A stretch of DNA of 64,000 nt from Ignavibacteria bacterium (GCA_016716125.1 JADJWZ010000002.1:186001-250000); one strand, 5' to 3'; counted from the first letter of the stretch, positions 26,903 to 38,400 are shown. Notes: generated by a model not told the origin, from the letters alone. Numbers and translations are program-made.

Positions 26903-28357
26903 ATGACGCTCAATAAAATATTTTTACTGCTTCTATTTTTTTCAGTAACACTGAATACTGCAAATTCACAGCCGTTCGAATTTGTAAACGCCTTTCCAAA
27001 TGTTTCTTTCGCAAGTCCACTTTACCTTACTCATTCTAATGATGGCACGAACAGAGTTTTTGTCGTAGAGAAAAACGGTATTATTAAAGTTCTTCCAAAT
27101 GATTCGCTGACCAGTGACAGCAGAACTTTTCTCAATGTAACAAATAAAATTATCACAGGCAGTGAAAGAGGTCTGCTTGGTCTTGCATTTCATCCTAATT
27201 ATTCCGCCAATGGTTATTTTTATGTAAATTATACCAGAGCCGGTGACGGCGCTACAGTTATCTCAAGATTTAATGTCAGTTCGGCAGATCCCAATAAAGC
27301 GGATTCCTTAAGTGAATTTGTTTTGCTGACTGTTCCACAGCCGTTTTCAAATCATAACGGCGGAATTATCCTGTTTGGAATGGACGGATATCTTCATATA
27401 GGAATGGGTGACGGCGGCAGCGGCGGTGATCCTGGTAACAGAGCTCAGACACTTACCGAACTTCTCGGTAAAATCCTCAGAATTAATGTTGACACCACTA
27501 CTACTTTGACTAATTATGGAATACCCGCTACTAATCCTTTTGCTTCAGGCGGCGGCAGACCTGAAATTTTTACAGTAGGTATGAGAAATCCATGGAGAAT
27601 GAGCGTTGACCCGATGACAGGTGAAATTTACTGCGGTGATGTCGGTCAGGATGCATGGGAAGAAGTTGATATTATTCAGATCGGAAAAAATTATGGCTGG
27701 AGATGCTATGAAGGAAATAATCCTTATAATCTTTCCGGATGCTCAACACCTTCGGATTATACTTTCCCGATAAAGGTCTATCAGAATGTCGGATCTGATT
27801 GTTCGATTACAGGCGGTTATGTCTACAGAGGCGCCAGAAGACCTGAACTTTACGGAAGATATATTTACGGCGATTACTGCAGCAGAAAAGTATTTAAACT
27901 GAAATATGAAAACGGAACTGTCACGGAAGATGAACAGCTTTTTGTAGCTCCGAGCAGTATCTATTCTTTCGGAACTGACCAGCAGAATGAACTCTATATG
28001 TGCGCGGCAAATAATATCGTTTACCGATTTAATAAAAGTGATATGGTGGGTATTAATAATAACTCTTCTCAAATACTGGATTTCAGACTTGAGCAGAATT
28101 TTCCTAACCCGTTCAATCCGGAAACTTCAATTAACTATTCTATTCCGGATATTTCCGATGTCAAACTCGTTGTGTATGATGCAAACGGAAAACAGGTTTC
28201 GACACTCGTTAATACTAAACAGTTATCCGGTTCTTATAATGTGAAGTGGAACGGAAGAGATGCTTTAGGAAATAATCTTCCTAGCGGAGTTTATTTTTAT
28301 AACCTGACTGCAGGAAATAATTTTAGTCAGAGTAAGAAAATGCTTTTGATCAAATAA
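26903..28357 (+). CDS. Secreted PQQ-type sugar/sorbosone dehydrogenase with T9SS sorting domain
   Basis: A 484-residue exported protein: signal peptide (to ~residue 22, ...NTANSQ), six-bladed beta-propeller of the glucose/sorbosone dehydrogenase family (RGLLGLAFHPNY, NHNGGIILFG, MGDGGSGGDPGN, RNPWRMSVDP, DVGQDAWEEV, GWRCYEGN), and a C-terminal type-IX sorting domain (LEQNFPNPFNPETSI ... SGVYFYNLTAG) from ~405. Relatives oxidise aldose sugars with PQQ at the cell surface. Strong terminator follows at 28395. Confidence 0.9.
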   Translation: MTLNKIFLLLLFFSVTLNTANSQPFEFVNAFPNVSFASPLYLTHSNDGTNRVFVVEKNGIIKVLPNDSLTSDSRTFLNVTNKIITGSERGLLGLAFHPNYSANGYFYVNYTRAGDGATVISRFNVSSADPNKADSLSEFVLLTVPQPFSNHNGGIILFGMDGYLHIGMGDGGSGGDPGNRAQTLTELLGKILRINVDTTTTLTNYGIPATNPFASGGGRPEIFTVGMRNPWRMSVDPMTGEIYCGDVGQDAWEEVDIIQIGKNYGWRCYEGNNPYNLSGCSTPSDYTFPIKVYQNVGSDCSITGGYVYRGARRPELYGRYIYGDYCSRKVFKLKYENGTVTEDEQLFVAPSSIYSFGTDQQNELYMCAANNIVYRFNKSDMVGINNNSSQILDFRLEQNFPNPFNPETSINYSIPDISDVKLVVYDANGKQVSTLVNTKQLSGSYNVKWNGRDALGNNLPSGVYFYNLTAGNNFSQSKKMLLIK

Positions 28358-28394
28358 TGAAATAAGTCTTTAAAATATTTAACAGATTCTGTTC

Positions 28395-28445
28395 AATCCG
28401 TCAGATAAAATTTAGCTTCCAAAATTTATTTGACGGATTTTTTAT
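28395..28445 (+). terminator. Rho-independent terminator after sugar dehydrogenase
   Basis: Stem AATCCGTCA / TGACGGATT with an extended AT inner stem and loop AGCTTCC, followed by a T run. Located 37 bp after the stop. Confidence 0.85.
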
Positions 28446-28545
28446 ATCAAAATTTTATCTGATTCTTTGAACTGATACTTTATATTATTAAAAATTCTTT
28501 TATTAAAAATTCGATCCGGCAATATTTATCACTCTGTGTAAATTA

Positions 28546-30153
28546 TTACTCAGCTATATGAAATTCATAAATTGTTTCACCTCTTTCATTCGAATAAACT
28601 TTCCCGTATTTTACTTTCGTGATAATTAATTTTTCTTTTAAAAAATATATAAAATCATTCAGCTCATTTTCGCGCCTGCAGTAAAAAATAAATTTACCGG
28701 CTTTAATAAGTTCAGTCTTTAATTTTTTCTTATCAGTTAACTCAATATCCTTATAGAAAATGTTATAACAATATCTGTCGGGAAACATGTTCTGTATTTC
28801 TGCAAAATATTTTTCCCTTTGCGTGCCGGAATGTCTGGCTGCCTGAAAATATGCGGCTTCTATGTAGGATGACATATTTGTACCAATCACTATTGACTGT
28901 TTAAAATTTTTATCAATATATTCTTCTGTCTTATGCGACTCTGTCTGTTTGTAATAGATAGTTGATGTAATGCTGAGGTAATTCTTTACCGAATAAAAAG
29001 AGGAAATTAATAATATAATAAAAATCAGTATTGCCTTCTTTTTCTTAATATATTCCGGAAGCATATTCACCGTTAGTTTATATACTATGTATATCGCAGG
29101 AATAGAAAACATAAGCGCAGGAGTCATGTAACGAAATGTAAAATGCTTGGCGACAATTATCAGCTGTATATTCATTGCTATGAAAATCCCGGTTAATAAA
29201 TTAAAATAGATATTCCCTTTTAATTGATTCTTATTCTTTGGTAAAAATCTTAATACAATTGTTAATAAAATTAATATGTAAGCAATTGTAAATACCGGTT
29301 CATTAAAAAAAATCTTTTTAATATTTCCGGCGAAACTGGAAGCAATTACAAAGTCATCCGATCCCTGACCGTATAATCCGGTGTGTGTAACAATGGACTT
29401 TATCCATGCGGCAAAGTAAAGAATCTGATCAAATGAAATTACAGGCGATACAAATAAAATGAATGCAGTAAATGATGCGAAAAGAAAATAAATTTTATTT
29501 GGAATTCTTTTTAATAATATAAATGGAATAACTAATATTGGAAAAAAAGAAATTTTTGTCGCTAACCCGAAACCGCAGATCAATCCGAATATTATTGAAT
29601 ATTTAAAATTATTTGGAGTCGAAGATTCTGCTTCGTCAGTGTAAATGATTAAAGTCGTAATCAGAACTAAAGCAGTCAGTATAAGAAAAATCTCCGGACT
29701 GATGTTTATCAGATCAAAATAAATTGTGACTGAACAAAAAGGAGTAAGCTGAAGAAATAATGCGGAAAAAATATTTCCGGACTTTCGGTATAAAGTAAAT
29801 CCCAGAATATACAGCGCTGCTGCAATGATTATTACTATAACAATATTTATTCTCTCAAGATAAAATTCCGGCCTCTGCAAAACATCCTGAACTATATCTG
29901 CGCTCCGACCTTGAAGGAAATAACAGACCTTTATTACAATTGCTCCCGCCATTTGTAGTGTAGATCCGGGATGATCAATGTGACCGACTCCGAATCCTGA
30001 TAATTGTGATAAATTAAGTGAGTTGAACAGATATACGTATGACGGATCACGGTATAAATAATATTCACCGATAGAATATTTTAAAAAGATTGAAATTAAA
30101 ATTAAAACAAGCGGCAGTATAAGTAATATCAGGAAAGGAATGTTCTTTTTCAA
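28546..30153 (-). CDS. GT-C-type membrane glycosyltransferase-like protein
   Basis: A 535-residue integral membrane protein with ~11 predicted helices and a C-terminal soluble tail of ~130 residues. After the first helix comes a periplasmic loop with YYLYRDPSYVYLFNSL and FGVGHIDHPGSTLQ, where acidic residues lie in the position expected for GT-C (PMT/ArnT-like) enzymes that take sugars from a lipid carrier. The family call rests on topology and this loop only. Monocistronic; convergent with the sugar dehydrogenase gene. Confidence 0.6.
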   Translation of the reverse strand: MKKNIPFLILLILPLVLILISIFLKYSIGEYYLYRDPSYVYLFNSLNLSQLSGFGVGHIDHPGSTLQMAGAIVIKVCYFLQGRSADIVQDVLQRPEFYLERINIVIVIIIAAALYILGFTLYRKSGNIFSALFLQLTPFCSVTIYFDLINISPEIFLILTALVLITTLIIYTDEAESSTPNNFKYSIIFGLICGFGLATKISFFPILVIPFILLKRIPNKIYFLFASFTAFILFVSPVISFDQILYFAAWIKSIVTHTGLYGQGSDDFVIASSFAGNIKKIFFNEPVFTIAYILILLTIVLRFLPKNKNQLKGNIYFNLLTGIFIAMNIQLIIVAKHFTFRYMTPALMFSIPAIYIVYKLTVNMLPEYIKKKKAILIFIILLISSFYSVKNYLSITSTIYYKQTESHKTEEYIDKNFKQSIVIGTNMSSYIEAAYFQAARHSGTQREKYFAEIQNMFPDRYCYNIFYKDIELTDKKKLKTELIKAGKFIFYCRRENELNDFIYFLKEKLIITKVKYGKVYSNERGETIYEFHIAE

Positions 30154-30346
30154 AGATCTTTTTTTGAAATATAAATATATTATGATTTAAAAATAAGTTT
30201 TTTTATGTTCACCCGATGGACAATTTAATTTTAATACCATGTTTCAAATTTTACAAATGTCATTTTTCGAAAATGACTTTACACATTCTATCCGGAATTG
30301 TAAATTTCTTAAATATTTTTTCCATAATATTTTTAAATTAATTGTT

Positions 30347-32170
30347 ATGAATATCTCATCCAAAGTAAAAATAATTTTTATTTTATCCGCTTTATTCATG
30401 GTCTCTGTTTTAAATCAGGCAAATTCTGCAGTCAGATATGTAACACCTTCGGGAGCCGGATTGATGAACGGAACAAGCTGGACAAATGCAATTCCCGGTC
30501 TGTCTCTCCAGGCAGCAATAAACGCTTCTTCCTCAGGAGATGAAGTTTGGGTATCAGAAGGAATTTATTTTACTACAAATACTTTGAACAGAAATATTTC
30601 ATTCAGCATGAGAAATGGTGTTATTATATACGGAAGTTTTAACGGAACAGAAACTTCGGTCTCTCAGAGATTATTTTCCTGCGGACCTACAAGCGTTCTC
30701 AGCGGTGAGATCGGTGCGCCGGGATTTTTTGATAACAGTTATCATGTGATCAGCAACAGCAGTCTGAATTTATCTGCAGTGATAGACGGCTTTGAGATCA
30801 TAGGCGCAAATGATGACAGACCTGTTTCATTTACTAACGGTCTTGGAGGCGGCATATATAACAACGGTGGAAATGCCGGAGGATTCTGCAGTCCTACCAT
30901 TAGAAATTGTATCATAACTGATAACAGAGCAGTATTCGGCGGAGGTATTTTTAACAGCGGACATTCAGGAGGTAATTCAAATCCGGTAATCCAAAATTGT
31001 ATCATATCCAATAATCTCGCTTATGACGGCGGCGGAGGAATTGATAATTTCGGTGTCGGCGGAAATGCAAATCCCGTTATTACAAACTGTATCATCTATA
31101 ATAACACTGCTAATATCGCAGGCGGGATGTACTGCTGGGGCGGTGATCCAAACGGTAATTCAAATCCCGTAATTTTAAACAGCGCTTTTATTAATAACAG
31201 AGCTCTTACGGGAAATGCCGGAGGAATAATTTGTGACAATTTAAATTTCAACGGCATCGGCAGCTCAGGTACAAGCAATCCCGTTGTAAGGAATTCCATC
31301 TTCAGAGGAAATACAGCAGCCGGCGGCGGTCCGCAGTTTTATATTAACGGTACGGCTTCTTTTACGGCTACATATTCAAATATAGATTTAACCAGTCAAA
31401 ATCCTCCGCATATTATTTCCGGACCCGGGACGGGAAACATTGACAGCGACCCGATGTTTCTCAACGCTTCAGATCCTATAGGCGCAGACAGCTGCTGGAT
31501 GACTGCTGATGACGGATTTAATCTGTTGTACGGTTCGGTTTGCATTGATGCCGGCGATAATTCCGGAACGCCTCTCACTGACATTTTATTTAACCCCAGG
31601 ATTTATAACTCTACAGTTGATATGGGTCCGTATGAATTTAATAACTTCGGATTTTTTAAATTAATTCTTACAATAAACTTTGAAGCGTGTCAGCAGACTG
31701 ACTCAATTAGTGTGGAATTAAGAAGCGCAGTATCACCTTACGGATTAACAGAAAAATCTGCAGGTGTTGGAGGACTGGGATTGCCTTCACAGTTATTTTT
31801 TGCAAATGCTGTCAACGGAGTAAATTATTACATAACAGTTAAGCACAGAAATTCTATTGAAACATGGAGTAAGTCTGGAGGTGAGGTTTTTGCAGGCGGA
31901 GTTTTGAATTATAATTTCACTTCAGCGGCTTCTCAGTCTTACGGAAATAATCAGGTAAACACCGGCGGTATGTGGTCCCTTTACACGGGAGATGTAAATC
32001 AGGATGAAATAGTTGACGCAACGGATAACGGACTTATAGATAATGACGCGTTTAATTTTGTATCAGGTTTTGTGCTGACGGATCTCAATTGCGATTCCAT
32101 AGTTGATGCAGGTGATGCAGCTTATGCTGATAATAATCTTCTAAATTTTGTTTCTGTTTCAAAGCCGTGA
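30347..32170 (+). CDS. Secreted right-handed beta-helix protein with dockerin-like end
   Basis: The start is placed at ATG 30347 (MNISSKVKIIFIL), which gives a proper signal peptide ending at ...NQANSA; an upstream in-frame ATG at 30239 would add 36 non-signal residues. Residues ~30-400 form a parallel beta-helix with repeating NPVIQNCIISNN-type coils and GGGI turns. A beta-sandwich-like domain follows, then a C-terminal pair of EF-hand-like loops (GDVNQDEIVDATD and DLNCDSIVDAGD) like a dockerin. There is no YPNPFNP sorting domain, so surface attachment differs from neighbouring T9SS proteins. Likely a polysaccharide-binding or adhesin-type protein; enzyme activity is not evident. Confidence 0.8.
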   Translation: MNISSKVKIIFILSALFMVSVLNQANSAVRYVTPSGAGLMNGTSWTNAIPGLSLQAAINASSSGDEVWVSEGIYFTTNTLNRNISFSMRNGVIIYGSFNGTETSVSQRLFSCGPTSVLSGEIGAPGFFDNSYHVISNSSLNLSAVIDGFEIIGANDDRPVSFTNGLGGGIYNNGGNAGGFCSPTIRNCIITDNRAVFGGGIFNSGHSGGNSNPVIQNCIISNNLAYDGGGGIDNFGVGGNANPVITNCIIYNNTANIAGGMYCWGGDPNGNSNPVILNSAFINNRALTGNAGGIICDNLNFNGIGSSGTSNPVVRNSIFRGNTAAGGGPQFYINGTASFTATYSNIDLTSQNPPHIISGPGTGNIDSDPMFLNASDPIGADSCWMTADDGFNLLYGSVCIDAGDNSGTPLTDILFNPRIYNSTVDMGPYEFNNFGFFKLILTINFEACQQTDSISVELRSAVSPYGLTEKSAGVGGLGLPSQLFFANAVNGVNYYITVKHRNSIETWSKSGGEVFAGGVLNYNFTSAASQSYGNNQVNTGGMWSLYTGDVNQDEIVDATDNGLIDNDAFNFVSGFVLTDLNCDSIVDAGDAAYADNNLLNFVSVSKP

Positions 32171-32231
32171 TCAGTGAAATAATTTTGTTTATGAATTCAT
32201 TCAAAATTAGTAAATCAAAAAATAATCATAA

Positions 32232-32768
32232 TCAATGTCTGCTTTTTTTTAATTCGGACAGTTTCCAGATTTCCCAGGCCCAGCAGAGTGTCACCATCTG
32301 ATATATAAGGAAAACAATGTTTTCCAATACAACCGAATTTTCTTTCATTGTATACATGCGGATTATCAGGAGAATAAGAAAAGGAATTATAGAAATAATT
32401 CCCGCTATCCTCAGCCATTTTGGAAACAGAGTATAATATGAGATCAAAATGAAAGCCGGTATCATAAATAAAACTCCGAGACTGGATGTTGCTATATCCC
32501 ACTTATTCACTTCGTTTATCTCTGTCAGAAACAATCCCTGTGCGATCGCCAGTATGCTGAAGCCTGCAGCCGGTACATCAAATCTTTCCCCGCTTGCCTT
32601 TGCAGCAAGACATGCAAATGCTGATATTGCAAATAATGCGTCCGCTTTGAAAAATGCTGTCTGAGTAAAACTTTGTACCGGATATAAAGACCCGATCACA
32701 CTAAGTATGAAACTCAAAGTCAGTCCTCCTGAAATGAAATAGGATAAATGATGATTTTTATTTTCCAC
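32232..32768 (-). CDS. Hypothetical polytopic membrane protein
   Basis: 178 residues with about six hydrophobic segments (for example YFISGGLTLSFILSVIG and WLRIAGIISIIPFLILLII) and a short basic tail. I do not recognise the family. Convergent with the beta-helix gene; divergent from the metal island that starts at 32931. Confidence 0.6.
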   Translation of the reverse strand: MENKNHHLSYFISGGLTLSFILSVIGSLYPVQSFTQTAFFKADALFAISAFACLAAKASGERFDVPAAGFSILAIAQGLFLTEINEVNKWDIATSSLGVLFMIPAFILISYYTLFPKWLRIAGIISIIPFLILLIIRMYTMKENSVVLENIVFLIYQMVTLCWAWEIWKLSELKKSRH

Positions 32769-32930
32769 TAATATGAAATTTAGCTTAACATAACCAATTA
32801 ACCTTAAAGTATAAATAAGATTTTTCTGCTTCTGCTAAACCCGGATGACAATTAATAAAAAATTAAAAAGTTTTTTACAGTATTACCTTTTATTATTAAC
32901 AAAAGAAATTTAATTTAACTCTGTTAAATT

Positions 32931-33329
32931 ATGACCGTTAGAAAACTCACATTATTATTTCTTCTGTTATCTTATTCAATAGTGCTTGGGCACAGTATTG
33001 TGCCTCACCACCATCATGATAAAGATCAGATAGTTTATTATGACGAATCTCATCCGGCTGATGACCACTGTCATTCAGACGATTTCCATTTACCTGATAT
33101 CTTCTGTAAATATTTTCATTTTAGCGATAAAGAAACTTTTACTGTTACTAAGCTATCAAAAATATTAAATTCATCTAAAACTAAAATTCAGTTTAATCAT
33201 TATAAGGATGAAATTTCCGAATCCTGTAATGCTCTTCCGTTTTTATTAATACATCCCATTAAATCCAATACAGATTTCAAAAAAATTCTATTAAGATATT
33301 CCTGCTTAAGAGCTCCTCCTGTTTCCTAA
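32931..33329 (+). CDS. His-rich small exported protein, metal-island start
   Basis: 132 residues: signal peptide (MTVRKLTLLFLLLSYSIVLG), then a dense histidine/aspartate region (VPHHHHDKDQ, HPADDHCHSDDFHLPD) suited to binding divalent or cuprous metal in the periplasm. Such small His-rich proteins commonly precede Czc/Cus pumps in Bacteroidota. First gene of the metal island. Confidence 0.7.
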   Translation: MTVRKLTLLFLLLSYSIVLGHSIVPHHHHDKDQIVYYDESHPADDHCHSDDFHLPDIFCKYFHFSDKETFTVTKLSKILNSSKTKIQFNHYKDEISESCNALPFLLIHPIKSNTDFKKILLRYSCLRAPPVS

Positions 33330-33397
33330 CATTCCAAAAGTAAAGCTTCAGATTTTTTAAGATCACCATATTTTTTAAAATATTTAACAATATTAGA

Positions 33398-33898
33398 ATG
33401 AGATCATTACTATCAATTCTTATTGTAATCTGTTTTGCATTTAATTTTTTTATTTCCGGATGCGGGAAAAAAGAAGATGAAGTAAAAACAGAGCAGAAAG
33501 AATTCATAAATAAAACCGAAACACAAATACAAAATAATACACAGTCACAAAGTAATACACAGACACAAAATAATAATTCAACTTCAGAGACTTTTAAAAT
33601 CTGGAATCAGGTTGAGAAAATCAATGAGTCAATGGGCAAAGGAATTAACAGCGGAAAGTCGGGACATCTTGAAGAACCGGTTGCAGAAATTATTTCACTG
33701 ATAAAAAAGATACCGGCTGCTGCAGGAAATCTGGAACCGGCAAGCCTTCAGACAATAATATCAAAAACGAATGAATTAAGAAAAAGCGGAGATCTGCTGG
33801 ATAAGTATCAGCATGCCAATCAAACCTCTGAATTGAAAGAAGAACATTCGAAGTTTACTACAACTCTTAATGAGATTAAAAATGTATTACCAAAGTGA
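33398..33898 (+). CDS. Hypothetical lipoprotein
   Basis: 166 residues. Lipobox FFISGC at ~19-24 (signal from residue 1), then a Gln/Asn/Thr-rich low-complexity linker (NNTQSQSNTQTQNNN) and a helical C-terminal half (EPVAEIISLIKKIP ... EEHSKFTTTLNEIKNVLPK). Located between the His-rich protein and the RND adaptor, so it may be an accessory of the pump, but no metal ligands stand out. Confidence 0.65.
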   Translation: MRSLLSILIVICFAFNFFISGCGKKEDEVKTEQKEFINKTETQIQNNTQSQSNTQTQNNNSTSETFKIWNQVEKINESMGKGINSGKSGHLEEPVAEIISLIKKIPAAAGNLEPASLQTIISKTNELRKSGDLLDKYQHANQTSELKEEHSKFTTTLNEIKNVLPK

Positions 33899-33954
33899 AG
33901 TATTTTATAATGTATAATCTATTTTCGATTATCTTTTCAAAATAAATTTCTAAA

Positions 33955-35463
33955 ATGAAAAACATATTATTTATAGCTGCGATAACTTTTTGTGTATTAT
34001 ATTCCGGCTGCAGCAGGGACAGCCATAACGATATTTCTGACAGCGATAATGAGAGTGAACTTGATCCTATAGTATTTACTCTGTATTCAGATAAGACAGA
34101 ATTGTTTGTGGAATTCAAACCTTTGATTGCCGGCACATTAACTAAATTTGCTGCACACTTCACTCATCTGGGAGATTCATTCAAAGCATTTACAGAAGGC
34201 ACAGTCACACTCAGATTAAAAACCGGAGATAAAGAAATAAGCGTAATTTCAAATTCGCCGTCTTCACCGGGGATATTCAGACTTGAACTGACTCCTGAAA
34301 TGCAGGGAAAAGGTCAGTTGATATTTGACATTCAGACTGAATTTTTCCTTGATCAGATCATCATAGAAAATGTTACAGTATATCCAAGCGAGGAAGCGGC
34401 TTTTTTTGAACAGACAGAAGAGCCGGAAGGAGATGAAATAACATTTTTAAAAGAACAGGCATGGAAGATTGAATTTGCAAATCAGCTATTAATAAGACAA
34501 TCATTTAATGAAGTAGTTAAGACATCAGGGCAGATAACTTCCGCGCCGGGAGACGAATCTGTGATTGTTGCAAAATCACAGGGGATAGTAAAGATAAGCA
34601 AAGACAATGCTACTGCAGGCGCACGTGTGAATTCAGGTGAATTATTGTTCACAGTAAAAGGCAGTGATGTGATCGGAGGAAATATTGACGTAAGATTTGA
34701 GGAAGTAAAATTAAATTATGAGAAAGCCCTTGCTGATTACGAAAGAGGTAAAGAGCTGGTTAAGGATAATATAATTTCTCTGAAGGAATTTCTTGAAAGA
34801 GAAATTACATTAAAAAATGCCGAGATAATTTACAATAACGTTTCTCAAAATTACTCAGGCGACGGTGAAAACGTTTACAGTCCGATGAGCGGTTTTATAA
34901 AAAATATATTAGTAAGCGACGGGCAATATGTTAACGCAGGTCAGCCATTAAGCAGCGTATCTAAAAACCGGAGACTTCTGCTGACCGCCGAAGTATCTCA
35001 GCAGTATTTTTCAAGACTGGGGACATTCACATCCGCGAACTTCAGGACGGAATATGATAATAAAGTTTACCGGACTTCAGACTTAAACGGAACACTGGTT
35101 TCTTTCGGAAGGACTGTTGATAATAACAATTTCTACATTCCGGTTAATTTTGAAATTGATAATAAGGGAAATCTGATACCGGGTTCTTTTGTACAGGTTT
35201 ATCTTGTTTCGTCAGAAATTAAAGATGCGCTGATAATTCCTGTCTCTTCCCTGATTGAAGAGCAGGGTTTGTTTTATGTATTTGTGCAGACCGGCGGCGA
35301 GAGCTTTCAAAAAAGGGAAGTGAAAACAGGAGCAGGTGACGGTTTTAATATAGAAATATTATCAGGAGTAAATGAAGGAGAAAGAGTTGTGACAAAAGGC
35401 GCTTATAATATTAAATTAGCAGCAATGTCAGGCAGTATTCCGGAGCACGGTCACGAGCATTAA
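33955..35463 (+). CDS. RND efflux periplasmic adaptor (CusB/CzcB-like), system 1
   Basis: A 502-residue membrane-fusion lipoprotein (lipobox YSGC ~15-18) linking the inner-membrane pump encoded next with an outer-membrane channel. An extra N-terminal beta-domain of ~100 residues (FAAHFTHLGDSFKAFTEGTV) precedes the classic barrel-sandwich/hairpin (NYEKALADYERGKELVKDN, GDGENVYSPMSGFIKNI) and the C-terminal barrel. It ends GHEH, a short His tail that could touch metal. Stop to pump start: 21 bp. Confidence 0.9.
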   Translation: MKNILFIAAITFCVLYSGCSRDSHNDISDSDNESELDPIVFTLYSDKTELFVEFKPLIAGTLTKFAAHFTHLGDSFKAFTEGTVTLRLKTGDKEISVISNSPSSPGIFRLELTPEMQGKGQLIFDIQTEFFLDQIIIENVTVYPSEEAAFFEQTEEPEGDEITFLKEQAWKIEFANQLLIRQSFNEVVKTSGQITSAPGDESVIVAKSQGIVKISKDNATAGARVNSGELLFTVKGSDVIGGNIDVRFEEVKLNYEKALADYERGKELVKDNIISLKEFLEREITLKNAEIIYNNVSQNYSGDGENVYSPMSGFIKNILVSDGQYVNAGQPLSSVSKNRRLLLTAEVSQQYFSRLGTFTSANFRTEYDNKVYRTSDLNGTLVSFGRTVDNNNFYIPVNFEIDNKGNLIPGSFVQVYLVSSEIKDALIIPVSSLIEEQGLFYVFVQTGGESFQKREVKTGAGDGFNIEILSGVNEGERVVTKGAYNIKLAAMSGSIPEHGHEH

Positions 35464-35484
35464 AAATATTTAAATCTTAAACGA

Positions 35485-38400
35485 ATGCTAAACAGAATAA
35501 TAGAAATTTCACTTCAGAACAGATTACTGGTTGTCGTTTTTACAGTTCTACTGTTACTGTTCGGGACATACATCGCTGTAAATATGGAGGTGGATGTTTT
35601 TCCCGATCTGACAGCGCCTACCGTAGTTGTTCTGACTGAAGCTCACGGAATGGCTCCGGATGAAGTGGAAAAAATGGTGACCTTTCAGATAGAAACTGCA
35701 GTCAACGGCGCAACCGATGTAAGACGCGTAAGATCATCTTCATCCGCAGGAATATCAATCGTTTGGGTTGAGTTTGAATGGGGAACTGATATTTATATAG
35801 CAAGACAGATAGTTGCCGAAAAAATTTCAGCGGTAAAAGAGAAGCTGCCTGAAGGAACCGGCGATCCGACTCTTGCTCCGCAGTCTTCTATAATGGGAGA
35901 AATAATGCTGTTAAGCGTAACTTCTGAAGAAACAAAATCTATTGAACTTAGAACCATAGCAGACTGGATAATAAGACCCAGTCTGCTTGCAACAGGAGGA
36001 GTTTCCCAAGTGGTTGTCATGGGAGGAGAATCCAAACAGTATCAGATTTTAGTTTCTCCGCAGAAGATGGATTATTTTAATGTTTCGATAAATGAAATTA
36101 TAAAAGCTGCAGAAGAATCAAATGAAAATTCTTCCGGAGGTTTTATGAATGAATACGGGAATGAATATATAATTACCGGAATCGGAAGAACAACCGATAT
36201 TAACGATATTGGAAAATCAGTAATTAAAAATACAGACAATTATCCCGTTAAGATAGAAGACGTTTCTGAAATAAAGATTAGCTCAGCGCCTAAAATTGGT
36301 GACGGCTCTATGAACGGGAAACCGGCAATAATATTGACTGTTTCGAAACAGCCGTCTACTAATACATTAAAACTTACTGAGAAAATTGATGAAGTAATTG
36401 CTGATCTGAAAAAAACTTTACCAAAGGATGTTCAGATAAATACAAAAATTTTCAGACAGGCGGATTTTATAAATGCATCAATAAGTAACATTAATAAAAC
36501 CCTGATAGAAGGTTCTATATTCGTAATTATTATACTGTTCATATTTCTTATGAACTGGAGAGCAACTTCAATTTCTTTAATAGCAATTCCTGTTTCCCTG
36601 ATCTTTGCTATACTTACGCTTAAATGGCTCGGGGTAACGATCAATACAATGAGTCTCGGCGGAATGGCAATAGCAATCGGGGCTCTTGTAGATGATGCTA
36701 TAATTGATGTGGAAAATGTTTTCAAACGGCTTAAGGAAAATTCACTGAAACCGGCAGAAGAGCGTGAGAATAAGCTTAAAGTTATATTCAATGCTTCGGT
36801 GGAAATAAGGACTTCCATTATTAATGCAACGCTGATAATTATAGTCGCTTTCATTCCTCTTTTCTTTTTATCCGGAATGGAAGGAAGATTACTCGCGCCG
36901 CTTGGAATTGCATTTATAGTTTCAATCTTTGCTTCATTGATAGTCTCTATTACACTGACTCCGGTACTTTGCAGTTATTTGCTCACAAGTGATGAAATGC
37001 TTAAAAAGCATTCTGATGAAAGCAGATTAGTAAGGTTTCTGCAGAAGAAATATGTTTTAACTCTTGAAAAAATATTTCACTTTAAAAAACTTATTTTAGC
37101 TCTGGCTTCATTGTTGTTATTTATAAGTCTTGTTCTTCTCTTTTCACTCGGGAAAAATTTTCTGCCTGAATTTAACGAAGGTTCTTTAGTAATCAGCGCA
37201 GTCAGCCTGCCGGGAATATCCCTTGAGGAAAGCGGTAAGATTGGAACGGACATTGAAAAAACCCTGCTGACTGTACCGGAGATATCCGTTACTACAAGAA
37301 GAACGGGACGCGCGGAACTTGATGAACATGCTTTGGGAGTAAACACTTCGGAAGTGGAAGTTCCGTTTGTACTTAAAGACAGAAACAGGGAAGAATTCAT
37401 GACGGAAGTAAGAGAAAAATTATCTGCGGTTTCCGGAGCAAATATTACAATCGGACAGCCGATCGGACACAGAATAGATCATATGCTGTCAGGTACAAGA
37501 TCAAACATTGCAATTAAAATCTTCGGACATGATCTGAATAATATGTTTTCCATTTCCAATAAAATAAAATCAGCCATTGAAGATATTGAAGGTCTTGTTG
37601 ATATTTCAGTTGAGCCGCAAATTGAGATCCCGCAGATCAAAATTAAAGCAAAGAGAGAAATTCTCGCAAAGTATGGAATTACAATCGGTGAATTTACAAA
37701 AATGATTGATGTCGGTTTTGCCGGTGATAAAGTTTCAGAAGTATTTGAAGGGTCACAAAGGTTTGATGTGGTTTTAAAATTTAATAACAATAACAGGGGA
37801 AGCATAGAAAATATTCGAAGCGCAATGATAGATACACGTAACGGAGAAAAAGTACCGCTCAGCTATGTCGCGGATATTATTTCTTCTTCCGGTCCTAACA
37901 CAGTAAACAGGGAAAATCTTCAGAGAAAAACTGTAGTGTCCGTAAATGTAACCGGCAGGGATCAGAAAAGCGCAGTCGAAGAGATCCGCAGAAAAGTATC
38001 AGAGTCGGTTGAATTACCTGAAGGATACAGGATAGAATACGGAGGACAGTTTGAAGCGGAGGCGGAAGCTTCCAAAAGACTTCTTGCTGCATCGGTTCTG
38101 TCAATATTAATAATATTTCTGTTATTGTTTCAGGAATTCAAAAACCTGAAACTATCCGCAATCATTCTTTTAAACCTGCCTTTAGCATTGATCGGAGGCG
38201 TACTGAGTATTTACTTTACATCCGGAATTATCAGCATACCTTCTATTATAGGATTCATTACTTTGTTCGGCATTGCCACAAGAAACGGAATACTTTTAGT
38301 ATCGAGATATACTGCATTACAGCAGCAGGGAGTTGGACTTTACAGAAGAATTATACAGGGCTCCGGAGACAGATTAAGTCCGATACTGATGACTGCGCTT

